DNA of 64,000 nt from Dyella caseinilytica (GCF_016865235.1 NZ_CP064030.1:4030001-4094000); one strand, 5' to 3'. Positions 33,739-43,160 are shown, counted from the first letter of the stretch. Notes: generated by a model not told the origin, from the sequence alone. A program made the numbers and translations.

Positions 33739-36195
33739 TTACTGTTTCAGCGGATAAGTGATGCTACTTGGCAGCGGCGTTCCAGGCGGCAACGGATGCG
33801 TACGCAAGGGCGCCAACGACTCGAAACCGTTCTGATACTCGTCGGTGATCGTTTTGGCATCTTCGCTATTGGTAATCACGCGTGGCGTGATCAACACGAT
33901 CAATTCGGTGCGGCTCTTGCTCTTACCCGTTGAGCCGAACAGCTTGCCCAGAATGGGAATGTCGCTCAGCCAGGGCACGCCCTGACCACTGTCCGTGTTC
34001 TGTTGCTGGATCAAGCCGCCAAGCAGGACCGTCTGACCGTTCTGCACGCCAAGCTGAGTCGCGATCTGGCGCTGCTGAATCGTGAAGTTGCCCTGGGCGT
34101 TGGCGGAACCAAGGGTTTGGCTGACTTGCTGATCGATATTGAGATAGACCAGTCCACCCGGATTCACACGCGGCTGCACGTCCAGAATGATGCCGGTGGG
34201 AATGTATTGCACCTCACCTACCGTGGTGGCTGTAGTACCTGTGGTCAGTCCGTTGTAGTAAGTCTGGTTGACCGGAATCTGATTACCCACCTCGATATGC
34301 GCAACCTGGTTGTTGAGCACGACCAACGAAGGGGCCGAGAGCGTCTTGGTGTTGGTGCTGGCTTCCAAGGCGTTGATGGCTACCTGGAACTTTCCATTCG
34401 AACTCAGGAAGGAATAGTAGAACGGCTGCCCACTGTAACTATTGGTGGAGGTACTGCTACTGCCATTGACGCTGGTGAAACCACCACCCAGACCAATCAT
34501 GCGGTGCGCTTCCGCATTGCCGGGTGTGTAGCCTCCGCTGGAATTTTGCGAGCCACCCGCCAAGCCTTGCAGATACCACTGCACGCCGTATTGGAGATCG
34601 CCTTGCAGATCGACTTCGAATACCCGCGTTTCGATCTGCACCTGCAACGGCGGCACATCGAGCTGCTTGATGGCGCCGAGGATCTCCTCCCACTGTGCCG
34701 GACGCGCACGCACCAGCAACTGATTGTTGGCATCCACCGAGCTGATGCGGATGCTGCCGTCCTTCGAGCTGTAACCCTGATCCTGGTTGTTGTTATTGCT
34801 CAAGCCACCGTTCATGCCGACACCGCTTGCGCCAGTGCCACCACCGATGCCACCCGTCGACGAAGACGAACTACCGAAACCGCTACCCGTCGTCGATGAC
34901 GAACCAAGCGAACTGCTACCGCTGCTGCCCAGACCGCCGCTGCCGAGCCCACCGCCGGACAGTCCACCGGTAGTGGAACTGCCGAAACTACCGGCCGTGC
35001 TACCCATGCCACTGGACGAACCACTCGAATTGTTGCCAACGCCCAAGGTGGTGCTGCCACCCGCACCGGGCGCCACGGAGCCGCCGCGATCGCTGCTGCC
35101 TCCGTTGGCATTGTCGGTGTAGATCTGCGCAAGGTAATGCGCCAGATCCGACGCATTGACATTGCGCACGTCGTAAACATAAAGCTGCGGCTCATTGCCG
35201 CCGCCCAGATCGATCTTGGCGATCCAGTTACCGACTTCACTGAGGTAGTTCGGTTGCGTGCTGATCACCACCAGCGCGTTAGTGCGCTTGATCGGGATGA
35301 AGCGCAGCATGCCCGCCAACGGCGTATCGCCTTTGGCGCCGAACATGCTGTCGAGCTGCGGCATCAAGTCATCGACGGTCGCGTGCTGAAGATTGAACAC
35401 GCCAACGGACATGCCACGCAGCCAGTCCACGTCGAACGTGCGCACGGTTCGCTCGTAATTGGCAAGGTCGTCCGGCGTGCCCGCCACCACGATGACGTTG
35501 CGCGCATTGTCTGCCAGCAGGATCGAATCAGGCCGTGCGAACGGCTTCAGCAGCTTCTGCATCTGATCGGCTGCGATGTAATGCAAGGGAAACAGGCGTG
35601 CCTGCAAACCACCGGCCGGCGCCGCAGCGCCCAGACTCGGCGCAACATTGCCTTGCACGGCATCCTTGTCCGGCATCACCACATAACGGCCGTTGGTCTT
35701 GATCAACGCGTTATGTGTCCATGAAAGCAACGTCTCCAGGATCGGCATGGCCTGGCTGGCGTCCACCGGTTCGGAAGTGGAGAACGAAATGTTGCCCTGC
35801 ACGCCGGGAACAATGGTGTAGTTCTCATGCAACAGGTCGCCCAGGATCGCCTTGACGACCGCTTGTACCGGCTGGTTTTCGAAATTGAACGTGACCGCAC
35901 CGCTTCCTGCCGCAGTTGGCCGCGGGTTGGATAGCTCAGTGGGTTGCACGAACTTTCCCGTGCCCGTCGAGATACTGGCGACAGTCGGAGCCGGTGTCCC
36001 ATTCTCCACGTTCGCGTTCAGAACCTGCTGCGGTGGTGCAGGTTTTTCCGTGCCTGCAACCGCCTCGCGCTCCAGCGAAAGATCCGGCTTGGTCAGCGGC
36101 TTGTTATTGGCACAACCGCTCAGGAAGACTGCCAGCGCGATGGCGCTGACCCGCAATTCCTTGCGTCGGTAAAATGGCATGCGCGCGTGTGACAT
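33739..36195 (-). CDS. gspD: Type II secretion secretin GspD/XpsD
   Basis: 818 residues (813 from ATG 36180). A lipoprotein signal (AVFLSGC) places it in the outer membrane. N0 domain about 110-190 (FENQPVQAVVKAILGD), N1 and N2 following (RLFPLHYIAADQMQKLL; VGVFNLQHATVDDLMPQL), N3 interrupted by a Gly/Ser-rich insert of about 115 residues, then the secretin core with VPWLSDIPILGKLFG and the end VLITPRVI. It forms the outer-membrane channel. Last gene of the operon, as in Xanthomonas xps. Confidence 0.95.
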   Translation of the reverse strand: MSHARMPFYRRKELRVSAIALAVFLSGCANNKPLTKPDLSLEREAVAGTEKPAPPQQVLNANVENGTPAPTVASISTGTGKFVQPTELSNPRPTAAGSGAVTFNFENQPVQAVVKAILGDLLHENYTIVPGVQGNISFSTSEPVDASQAMPILETLLSWTHNALIKTNGRYVVMPDKDAVQGNVAPSLGAAAPAGGLQARLFPLHYIAADQMQKLLKPFARPDSILLADNARNVIVVAGTPDDLANYERTVRTFDVDWLRGMSVGVFNLQHATVDDLMPQLDSMFGAKGDTPLAGMLRFIPIKRTNALVVISTQPNYLSEVGNWIAKIDLGGGNEPQLYVYDVRNVNASDLAHYLAQIYTDNANGGSSDRGGSVAPGAGGSTTLGVGNNSSGSSSGMGSTAGSFGSSTTGGLSGGGLGSGGLGSSGSSSLGSSSTTGSGFGSSSSSTGGIGGGTGASGVGMNGGLSNNNNQDQGYSSKDGSIRISSVDANNQLLVRARPAQWEEILGAIKQLDVPPLQVQIETRVFEVDLQGDLQYGVQWYLQGLAGGSQNSSGGYTPGNAEAHRMIGLGGGFTSVNGSSSTSTNSYSGQPFYYSFLSSNGKFQVAINALEASTNTKTLSAPSLVVLNNQVAHIEVGNQIPVNQTYYNGLTTGTTATTVGEVQYIPTGIILDVQPRVNPGGLVYLNIDQQVSQTLGSANAQGNFTIQQRQIATQLGVQNGQTVLLGGLIQQQNTDSGQGVPWLSDIPILGKLFGSTGKSKSRTELIVLITPRVITNSEDAKTITDEYQNGFESLAPLRTHPLPPGTPLPSSITYPLKQ

Positions 36196-36198
36196 GAA

Positions 36199-36915
36199 TC
36201 AATGTTCTCCCTGAGCGTTTCCGGCTTGCTGGGAACGCTGTTTAAGAATGGCTGCCCTGAGTTTTTGCAATCGTTGTGCCTGCGCGCTATTCGGCGGCAT
36301 TGGCCCGCCGGGCGGTGGCGGCGGCATGGCGTGGTTCTGGACTTGCATGCCTGGCGGGCCGTTCATCGGTATGGCGCCTGGCGGAGCAGCGTTCGATGCG
36401 GGCTGATCTATAGGTGCGCCCGCGGGCAGCTTTAGTTCCGTGCGTCCGCTGGCCGAGGCGAAAATCGCCGAGCGCGGCAGCACCTTGATCAGCTTCCAGC
36501 TGCCATCCGGCAGGCTGGCGCCTTCGCGCACGCGCACTTCCTGGCCATCATCGGCGCCCTTGCTGTTGTCCTGGTGCGCAGGCCCCAGCAAGGCCATGTG
36601 CAGGCTCGGTGTAAGAATGATGCCGGTGAGCTGCAGATCACCCAGATTCACGCCGCCAGCATCGCCGCCGCTGCTGACGATCGGTTTGCGATCGGCACTG
36701 AACAAGGGGTGCTCCCAGCTTTGCGCATAACTTTGCAGGCTTGGTGGCGCGGGCAGTGCCACGTTGTGCACCGCAGGCGGCGCAGGCGTTTCGCGCGGTG
36801 GATCCCATGCCACACCCTTGCCAGCGCCTAGCAGCAGCGCAAGCAGCACTACACCGAACACGGCAACCGTTGCGCCAAAGACCGGAGTAAGACGACGTTG
36901 GGCGGCAGCGTTCAT
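36199..36915 (-). CDS. xpsN: Type II secretion protein N, GspC-like (XpsN)
   Basis: 238 residues from ATG 36915, overlapping the gspM stop by 4 bases; the longer frame to 37152 lies inside gspM. One N-terminal membrane helix (VFGATVAVFGVVLLALLLG) and a periplasmic homology-region domain with HPLFSADRKP and LQLTGIILTPSLHMALL, the pattern of GspC/PulC HR domains that contact the secretin. The C-terminal 60 residues are Pro/Met/Gln-rich. No other gspC is in the cluster, so this protein probably fills that role. Confidence 0.85.
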   Translation of the reverse strand: MNAAAQRRLTPVFGATVAVFGVVLLALLLGAGKGVAWDPPRETPAPPAVHNVALPAPPSLQSYAQSWEHPLFSADRKPIVSSGGDAGGVNLGDLQLTGIILTPSLHMALLGPAHQDNSKGADDGQEVRVREGASLPDGSWKLIKVLPRSAIFASASGRTELKLPAGAPIDQPASNAAPPGAIPMNGPPGMQVQNHAMPPPPPGGPMPPNSAQAQRLQKLRAAILKQRSQQAGNAQGEH

Positions 36916-37577
36916 TGCGCATCGTCTCCCGGCGCCGTGTTGTCGCCATTCGCACTCGCATTGCCGGAACTCGCCGGCGTAGCCGCGGCATGCACATAAC
37001 CGGCCAACGTAAACTGCACTTCCAGCGGTGCGGCACCCGTCTTCTGCATCGCGAGCATCGGATTGCGATACACGCTGAAATCCTGCACGAACAGATAAGG
37101 CTTGCTCTTTTCCAACGTGTACAGCAGACCGATCAGCGGCTGCATATCGCAATGCAAGCTGATGCTGACGACCACTTTGCGATAAGGCTCGTCGGGTGTG
37201 GTGGTCGGATTGGGCACCGGCATCTTCTGGCTGACTTCGCAGCTGCCTTCCTGTGCGTGTGCCGCGGCATCGTCGACCACGCGCTGCATCAGGCCGGCAG
37301 CAGCAGCATTCGGATCCGATTCGGGCAGGAAGGTGCTGCTGTCGGTCTGGTCGTGACCGAGTTCCGCCAAACGTTTCTGCAATTGGGGTTTTTCCGCGAT
37401 GGCAGCAGCGTAGCGGCTCTGTGTATCGCGCAAGTCGTCCATCTGGCTGTCGATGTCACGCAGCGGCGCTACGAACCACCAGTGCAGCAGGATGAAATAC
37501 GCCAGTATCACCACCAGCAACAGCAGACCAATGGCGGCCATGCGGCTTTCCAGTGGTTTCATCGGCCTGAGATTCAT
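36912..37577 (-). CDS. gspM: Type II secretion protein M (GspM/XpsM)
   Basis: 221 residues. Short cytosolic N-terminus, one membrane helix (IGLLLLVVILAYFILLHWWF), a coiled-coil (about 38-75) and a ferredoxin-like periplasmic domain with VVVSISLHCDMQPLIGLLYTL, like the PilO/GspM type II fold. It stabilises GspL in the inner-membrane platform. It overlaps both neighbours by 4 bases. Confidence 0.88.
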   Translation of the reverse strand: MNLRPMKPLESRMAAIGLLLLVVILAYFILLHWWFVAPLRDIDSQMDDLRDTQSRYAAAIAEKPQLQKRLAELGHDQTDSSTFLPESDPNAAAAGLMQRVVDDAAAHAQEGSCEVSQKMPVPNPTTTPDEPYRKVVVSISLHCDMQPLIGLLYTLEKSKPYLFVQDFSVYRNPMLAMQKTGAAPLEVQFTLAGYVHAAATPASSGNASANGDNTAPGDDAQ

Positions 37578-38734
37578 CGCGCCGCTCCCGCGCTACTGCT
37601 GCTCGCCGGCTTGGCCTTGCCGGGCTTTTGCAATTGCGCATCCATGAAGAAGCGTTCCTTGTTGGTGGCCGGATCGCGCTGGATGACGCCCTGGAAATTG
37701 GCGCCGGTCAGCAGCTTGCTGTTTTGCAGCACATCGATCAGTGACGACGCCTTGGCACTTTGGCCTTGCATGCCTACGTGTCCGCTGCTGTCGACGGTGA
37801 AGCGCTCCAGCCAGGTATCTTCGGGAATACGCGTGGTGAGATCCTGCAGCACGTCGACAACCGCGACCGATTCCGTCTTGCGCCGTGCGAGGAATCCCGA
37901 GGCGCCGGCACTGTCCTCCAGTTGCTTGCGCAACAGGGAAACCTTTTGCGCATCGCCATGCATGGCGTCGACTTGCGCCTGCATGTCAGTCAATGCGTCT
38001 TGGTGGTTGTGCAGCCATTGTCCGAGGCAAAGCAACAGCAGCAGCACGGCCGAGCCGGCCAATATGAGATTGAGGCGGCGGCGCGGATCGCTGTGCACGC
38101 GTGCCATCTCGGGCGGCAGCAGGTTCACGCCGAGGCGTTTGTCGGCCTCGCATAGATCCACGGCGTCGATGGCGATGCCGGCATTACGCAGATGTTCGAG
38201 TTTGGCGTCCACCGCAGCGCGCGGCACCGCAACCAGTTCAGCGGCGATGCGACCAGCAGGCGCAGGGCCCGGCAACTCGCGCAGGTCGTAGTAAACCTGA
38301 TCGGGGCGGAACGGGGTTTGCCGGTCCATCTCAAAAGCACCGATCTGGCGCAGGTTGTCGCGTGCCGCTTCCGGCAACAGCAGGCGCCGGCGCAGCACCG
38401 CCTCTTGCGGCAGGCAGAGCGCCAGCCGCAGGTCCTGGCGATCCACCCCGGCCACCGCTGTGCTCAACATGGCTTGTTGCGTGGGAGCATCGAGCGCATC
38501 ACTCCACGGCGCCGTGGTTTGCGGCTGACCACTGCACCTGGCGCGCCACTGACCATCTTCATGGCGTAGCAGGCACCACACGTTGCCGCCACTGAATAGC
38601 GTCTGCCAGCGCGTCGGCAGCAGGGCGCGCAATTCACCACCCCACCAGTCCAGGAAACCCGGCAAGGGTGAACCGCGCCATGCGCGGCGTGCGCGTTCCA
38701 GCTGCGGTCGCAGTGTCTGCGTAGCGGAATTCAC
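37574..38734 (-). CDS. gspL: Type II secretion protein L (GspL/XpsL)
   Basis: 386 residues. Residues 1-235 are an actin-like (PilM-like) cytoplasmic domain with DLYDLREL-like and DLCEADKRLGVNLLPPEM segments; a membrane helix at about 245-262 (LNLILAGSAVLLLLLCL) and a PilN-like periplasmic domain follow. It recruits the ATPase GspE to the inner membrane. Gene overlaps are 4 bases on both sides. Confidence 0.92.
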   Translation of the reverse strand: MNSATQTLRPQLERARRAWRGSPLPGFLDWWGGELRALLPTRWQTLFSGGNVWCLLRHEDGQWRARCSGQPQTTAPWSDALDAPTQQAMLSTAVAGVDRQDLRLALCLPQEAVLRRRLLLPEAARDNLRQIGAFEMDRQTPFRPDQVYYDLRELPGPAPAGRIAAELVAVPRAAVDAKLEHLRNAGIAIDAVDLCEADKRLGVNLLPPEMARVHSDPRRRLNLILAGSAVLLLLLCLGQWLHNHQDALTDMQAQVDAMHGDAQKVSLLRKQLEDSAGASGFLARRKTESVAVVDVLQDLTTRIPEDTWLERFTVDSSGHVGMQGQSAKASSLIDVLQNSKLLTGANFQGVIQRDPATNKERFFMDAQLQKPGKAKPASSSSAGAAR

Positions 38735-39762
38735 TCCCCATCTCCCTCTTGCCAGCGCAGCACCGCAAAAGCTTGCGAGCCGGGCCGGAATCCTTGCAAA
38801 CGTATCGTGGCGCGCAACACCGCGCGCGTTCCGTCGGCTAGCACGGCCTCTGAACGGATACTATGCGTGATGCCATTGTTGCCGAACAGCCCCGTCGCCG
38901 CATTGGCGGCGGTACTCGCCGGACGCGCAGCGATGATGGCTGCAGCATGTTGCAGATCCATGCCAGGCGGAATAGAGGCTAGCGCAAGCAGGGGGGCGGT
39001 ATTGGGGTCGGGACTGGCGCGCCCTGACCAGATTGTGACGTAGGGCGCAACCGCGTCGTACATCTGCGGCGTCATGCCCAGCACCATCTCCAGCTCCTCG
39101 ACACTGGCAAACGGCCCGTTGCGCGGACCGTAATCGCGCCCGGCCGCGGTGTAGACAGCAGCGCGTTGTGCCGCTTGCTGCTGTCCCATGGGAAAGCTGC
39201 GCCAATCAACGACCGCTTGCGCGATCGCGGCGGCGTGCGACGCATCGACGCCTGTGTTGCGGAACAAATTGGTCAGCACGTCGGGCGACGACGCGTTGAG
39301 GTCGACCTTGCCACTTTCGGAAATAACCGATACACCGACTTTGGCGCCTTCGTAGGCAAACGGATAGACGCGCCCATCCGCCACCCAGCGATCACCGACG
39401 TTGGGTGCCTGCAAGGCATAAATAGCGCGCATCAGGCCCGCTTCCGCCGCATAGTGCGCACGCGTCTGCTGAAACTGGTAACTGGCTTGCAAGCCTTCGG
39501 TATGCGCCAGCACGGCATAGCCACCAAGCAGGATCGCCAGCAACGTGCATGCCCACATCACGAGCAGCAAGGCGACACCGCGTTGGTGCCGTTTAGCGCC
39601 TGCCCATGATCTCTGCGTGGCCTGCGCCGGGAGCTGTTTGCGTGCAGGGCAAGGCGTCGTGAGCGAGGTGTATGTCGATACATGAGCGAGCGAGGCCACA
39701 GGCATGCGCGCAAACAGACCGGGCGCGGGCTGCGTGGAGATCATGGGCAGGCGCTCAATCAT
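38731..39762 (-). CDS. gspK: Type II secretion minor pseudopilin GspK
   Basis: 343 residues from ATG 39762, overlapping the gspJ stop (ATGA). The prepilin site is HQRG-VALLLVMW near residue 61, so the leader is about 60 residues, much longer than the usual 6-10; no closer start codon with a ribosome site is apparent. The large globular domain contains DLNASSPDVL and the GPFASVEELEMVLGM segment typical of GspK. It caps the pseudopilus tip with GspI and GspJ. Confidence 0.92.
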   Translation of the reverse strand: MIERLPMISTQPAPGLFARMPVASLAHVSTYTSLTTPCPARKQLPAQATQRSWAGAKRHQRGVALLLVMWACTLLAILLGGYAVLAHTEGLQASYQFQQTRAHYAAEAGLMRAIYALQAPNVGDRWVADGRVYPFAYEGAKVGVSVISESGKVDLNASSPDVLTNLFRNTGVDASHAAAIAQAVVDWRSFPMGQQQAAQRAAVYTAAGRDYGPRNGPFASVEELEMVLGMTPQMYDAVAPYVTIWSGRASPDPNTAPLLALASIPPGMDLQHAAAIIAARPASTAANAATGLFGNNGITHSIRSEAVLADGTRAVLRATIRLQGFRPGSQAFAVLRWQEGDGE

Positions 39763-40427
39763 GGCCCGACTCCCGGACCACGCAGGCCGCGCAGCAAGTT
39801 GCCGGCGCCTTGCACCGCCGAAGCATTCACGCGCAGCGGTGCGCTGAGCTGCGGCCACTCGCGCCCGTTCTGCAGCGTCAGCTTGATGGCAACGATGTTG
39901 GGCATGAATCCGGGATCGTTCCAGTCGCTCTGCCAATCCGATGCCTGGCCTTGCTGGTTGATGCCGCGATAGCTGAAGCTGCCGTCGACCACACCATCAA
40001 CCAACACCTGCGGATCACCCAATGGCTTGGGCTTGCTGCCATCCGGTGGAAGCACCGCGAGGCTGGCCACCAATTGCTTGCCTTTATCGCCGGCAGAAAC
40101 GAGTTTGACCTCGACGATTTGCGGGCCGGACATACCGAGGTAATCAGGCATCGGCGCGACGAAGCGCATTTCGTCGCTGCTGCCAGTGAAATAGATGCTG
40201 TTGCCACTATCATCGCGCGCGATCGCTTGCGCCATCGCCTGTTCCAGTTCGCGACGCAGGAACATCTGCGCAGAACGTACTTCGTCGAGCTGCTCGATCT
40301 TCAGCGTGCCCGCCTGAACGGTATGCGTGGCCGAACGCACACCCGAATACACACCCAGCAACAACAGCGACAGCAAAGCCAGCGCGGCAAGAACTTCCAG
40401 CAAGGTAAAGCCGGCTGTGCGCTTCAT
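39759..40427 (-). CDS. gspJ: Type II secretion minor pseudopilin GspJ
   Basis: 222 residues from ATG 40427. MKRTAG-FTLLEVLAALALL is a perfect prepilin leader with Glu+5. The globular part has QMFLRRELEQAMA and SDEMRFVAPMP. It is part of the pseudopilus tip complex. Its ATG overlaps the gspI stop. Confidence 0.93.
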   Translation of the reverse strand: MKRTAGFTLLEVLAALALLSLLLLGVYSGVRSATHTVQAGTLKIEQLDEVRSAQMFLRRELEQAMAQAIARDDSGNSIYFTGSSDEMRFVAPMPDYLGMSGPQIVEVKLVSAGDKGKQLVASLAVLPPDGSKPKPLGDPQVLVDGVVDGSFSYRGINQQGQASDWQSDWNDPGFMPNIVAIKLTLQNGREWPQLSAPLRVNASAVQGAGNLLRGLRGPGVGP

Positions 40428-40846
40428 AGCGAGGGTGCCGCATTGTTGGGGCTGCCGATTCGCAAGGTGCTGAAATGCGCCTTGTGCTCGAACGGTTCCG
40501 ATCCCCACATCACATCGAGATTGAGCTGGTACATCTGCATTGCGTTGGCATTGGCCGCAGGCGTTACACCTGGCGCGACCCAAGGCGTCACTTGCAATCG
40601 CCAGCGGTAGTGATCGTCGAAGTGCCCTTCCGTCACACCCGCCTGCAAGGGATCCAGGGCGAAGCGGGTATCCAGCAGCGAACGCGCCCACAGCGCAGCT
40701 TGCGTGTATTGCGCAGCGCTTTGCGAAAGGCGGATCGACCCGCCCGCCACTTCCATCAACGCACCGAAGGTGATCGCGAGCAGCAGGATCGCTGCAATCA
40801 CTTCCAGCAAGCTGAAGCCGCGTGCATGGCGCATCGATGTTTTCAT
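40424..40846 (-). CDS. gspI: Type II secretion minor pseudopilin GspI
   Basis: 140 residues from ATG 40846. Prepilin site RHARG-FSLLEVIAAILLLAI; the rest is short with AALWARSLLDTRF, typical of GspI. Interacts with GspJ and GspK at the pseudopilus tip. Overlaps gspH and gspJ by 4 bases. Confidence 0.92.
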   Translation of the reverse strand: MKTSMRHARGFSLLEVIAAILLLAITFGALMEVAGGSIRLSQSAAQYTQAALWARSLLDTRFALDPLQAGVTEGHFDDHYRWRLQVTPWVAPGVTPAANANAMQMYQLNLDVMWGSEPFEHKAHFSTLRIGSPNNAAPSL

Positions 40847-41364
40847 GAATGCGCTGCGGTATCGAACAGGGTAATCGCCCCGGTCAGCCACGACACGTTG
40901 ACATGCCATTCACGCTTGCCGCTGCGAATCGTGATGCGTCCGCCGGTGGAGCTTCCATCGGGGTAAAAATTGATGCGCGCAATGTCCCCGCGCTGATCCT
41001 TCTTCGCACTGGTGATTTGCAAGTCCAATCCCTTGGGCAGGCGCACGTCGCGCTGATCGGCGCCGCGATAGGTGCCGTCTTGCATGTTGACCTGGAAGTA
41101 ACGCGGCTCACCGTGCACGATCGCCTGCGTGCGCGTGGCGCGCAGCGCGGACGCCAGCTCGCCGGCGGCAGCATTGATGCGTGCGCTGGCCAAACCATGC
41201 GCCACCGAGACCGACACTGCCGCAGCGGCGACACCGATCAGGATGATCACCGCCAGCATTTCGAGCAAGGTAAAGCCACGTGCCTTATGCGACGCACGAA
41301 GGCCAGGGCGCCAGGAACAAGACAACACGGTACGGAGCCTTTGCGCTCCGCCCATGTTGCTCAT
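40843..41364 (-). CDS. gspH: Type II secretion minor pseudopilin GspH
   Basis: 173 residues from ATG 41364, chosen because AGGAAG lies 6 bases upstream; an ATG at 41388 is weaker. The prepilin site KARG-FTLLEMLAVIILIG comes after about 30 residues, another long leader. The globular domain has LASALRATRTQAIVHG, typical of GspH. Forms part of the pseudopilus below the tip. Confidence 0.9.
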   Translation of the reverse strand: MSNMGGAQRLRTVLSCSWRPGLRASHKARGFTLLEMLAVIILIGVAAAAVSVSVAHGLASARINAAAGELASALRATRTQAIVHGEPRYFQVNMQDGTYRGADQRDVRLPKGLDLQITSAKKDQRGDIARINFYPDGSSTGGRITIRSGKREWHVNVSWLTGAITLFDTAAHS

Positions 41365-41394
41365 CGCTGCTTCCTGACCCCTGCTCATGGCTGC

Positions 41395-41835
41395 TTACTG
41401 CCAGTTGCCCACGTCGGCGTCATAGCCTTCGCCACCCGGCTTGCCGTCACGGCCATAGAAGATCAGGTCGTAATTGCCGTGTTCGCCGGGGTACTTGTAG
41501 CCGAAGTCATGACCCCACGGATCCTTCAACTGCGAAGGCTTCACGTACGGGCCCTGCCAGTTGTTCGCATTCGCCGGCTTGACGGCGAGATCTTGCAGCT
41601 CCGCGGGCGGCGAGCCGTTGTCCAGGGCGTAGCTGTCGATGGCCTGGCTGAGCGTGATGAGCTGCGCCTTGCCGGCGCCGTACTTGCCCTTGTCCACGCT
41701 GCTGCCAACCTGGCGTACCACGATGGCGCCGACGATACCGATCAGCACGATCACCGCCAGCATTTCCAGCAGGGTGAAGCCGGCGCTGCGGGAGGGATGA
41801 CGCAGATGCCGGGTTCGGGGATATCTGTACTGCAT
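41395..41835 (-). CDS. gspG: Type II secretion major pseudopilin GspG
   Basis: 146 residues. Prepilin site SAG-FTLLEMLAVIVLIGIVG after an 18-residue basic leader. The body has the GspG marks ALDNGSPP, DPWGHDFGYKYPGEHGNYDL and the calcium-loop region GYDADVGNW near the end. It forms the pseudopilus that pushes substrates through the secretin. Confidence 0.95.
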   Translation of the reverse strand: MQYRYPRTRHLRHPSRSAGFTLLEMLAVIVLIGIVGAIVVRQVGSSVDKGKYGAGKAQLITLSQAIDSYALDNGSPPAELQDLAVKPANANNWQGPYVKPSQLKDPWGHDFGYKYPGEHGNYDLIFYGRDGKPGGEGYDADVGNWQ

Positions 41836-41898
41836 GGGCTGGTTTCTCCGTTTCGTTTATGCGTGAACCTGAAGAGGTACGTGATCGGACAACGCCGA

Positions 41899-43116
41899 TC
41901 ACTGGATGTTGCTGGTAAGACTGAGCAAGGGCAGCAGGATGGCCGCCATGATGATGGCCACGAAAAAGGTCATCACGATGGTGAGCGCTGGAACGAGCGC
42001 GGCCAGCAACCGATCGATGGAGCGGCGGCTTTCCAGTTCGAAGGTATCGGCCACCTTGAGCAGCATGGTGTCCAGCTGCCCGGCCTCCTCACCCACCTGC
42101 ACCATTTGAATGGCAAGGCGCGGAAAGCGTTGTGAATGCGACAACGCCAGACTGAGGCCATTACCGCCCTTGACCATTTCGGTGGCCTGGACCAGCGATT
42201 CGTCCAGCGCCTTGTTGGAGGTGACCATGCGGGCGATGCTCAGCGCGGAAAGCAGCGGCACGCCATTCTTGACCAGGGTGCCGAGGGTACGCGCCAGACG
42301 CGCGGTTTCCACTTTCAGCACCAGCGGACCGACCAGGCGCATCTTGAGCAGACGCTCGTGCCACGCCAGCCGCAGCACGGGATCGCGCATTCGCGCACGC
42401 CATACGAAAACGCCACCAACGATGATGATCGCGATCAGCCACCACCCGGTCTGCAAGGTGGTGCCCAACGCGAGCACGGCGCGAGTGATCCACGGGATCG
42501 GCACTTGCATGTCCTGGAAGATCGGCACGAACTGCGGCACGACGTAGGTGAGCAGCAACAACAGCGAGCCGAACACGCCGACCATCAGGAAGGCCGGATA
42601 GATCAGTGCATTGATGATGCTGCCGCGCAGTGCCTGCGAACGTTCCAGGTAATCGGCCAAGCGGCGCAGCGTGTCTTCCAGCGATCCACCCACTTCACCG
42701 GCGCGCACCAGCGCGATGTAAAGCTTGGGAAACACGCCATGCTCTTCATCCAGCGCCTGCGACAATGGTGTACCGCCGCGTACGCGATCACGCACGCGCT
42801 CGATCAACTTCTTGGCGTGCTCGCCTTCAGGCAGATCCATCAGGATGCCGAGCGCACGGTCCAGTGGTTGTCCGGCGCCCAGCAAGGTCGCCAGCTGATG
42901 GGTGAACTGGGCCAACTGATCGCCATTGAACGGACCGCGCTTGAGCAAACCGGCAAAGCCGCCGCCGTCGCTGCCGGCATCAGCCAGCTTGGCTTCCAGT
43001 GGTGTGTGCCCCTGATCCTGCAAGCGCACGATCACTTCATCGAGGCTGGTCGCCTCCATCTGCCCCTGCACGATTTCGCCGGCGGCACTGACGGCGCGGT
43101 AGCGGAATTGGCTCAT
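41899..43116 (-). CDS. gspF: Type II secretion inner-membrane protein GspF
   Basis: 405 residues from ATG 43116 (MSQFRYRAV start fits the family; the frame reaches 43155). Two cytosolic GspF repeats (about 70-190 and 272-395), each with GTPLSQAL- or GLSLALS-like and MVQVGEEAGQLD segments, and three membrane helices, the last near the C-terminus. It is the platform protein that couples GspE to pseudopilus assembly. Confidence 0.95.
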   Translation of the reverse strand: MSQFRYRAVSAAGEIVQGQMEATSLDEVIVRLQDQGHTPLEAKLADAGSDGGGFAGLLKRGPFNGDQLAQFTHQLATLLGAGQPLDRALGILMDLPEGEHAKKLIERVRDRVRGGTPLSQALDEEHGVFPKLYIALVRAGEVGGSLEDTLRRLADYLERSQALRGSIINALIYPAFLMVGVFGSLLLLLTYVVPQFVPIFQDMQVPIPWITRAVLALGTTLQTGWWLIAIIIVGGVFVWRARMRDPVLRLAWHERLLKMRLVGPLVLKVETARLARTLGTLVKNGVPLLSALSIARMVTSNKALDESLVQATEMVKGGNGLSLALSHSQRFPRLAIQMVQVGEEAGQLDTMLLKVADTFELESRRSIDRLLAALVPALTIVMTFFVAIIMAAILLPLLSLTSNIQ

Positions 43117-43149
43117 AGAAAGAACCGCTCTTCGCGTTCGCCCCGCGCG

Positions 43150-43160
43150 CCCCAAAGGGG
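43150..43160. repeat. Small hairpin with REP-like flank between gspE and gspF
   Basis: CCCC-AAA-GGGG (43150-43160) is followed by TGAGAGGGTGAGAG, which resembles the interspersed element at 47663-47685. It lies in the only gap (66 bases) at the 5' side of the operon and could modulate read-through after gspE. Confidence 0.4.

Noticed and set aside
36915..37152. Longer form of xpsN starting at 37152
   Set aside because: The extra 79 residues lie inside gspM in another frame; the ATG at 36915 has the ATGA overlap used through the operon.
36915..38291. 458-residue plus-strand frame opposite gspM and gspL
   Set aside because: Shadow of genes with clear domain evidence and 4-base overlaps.
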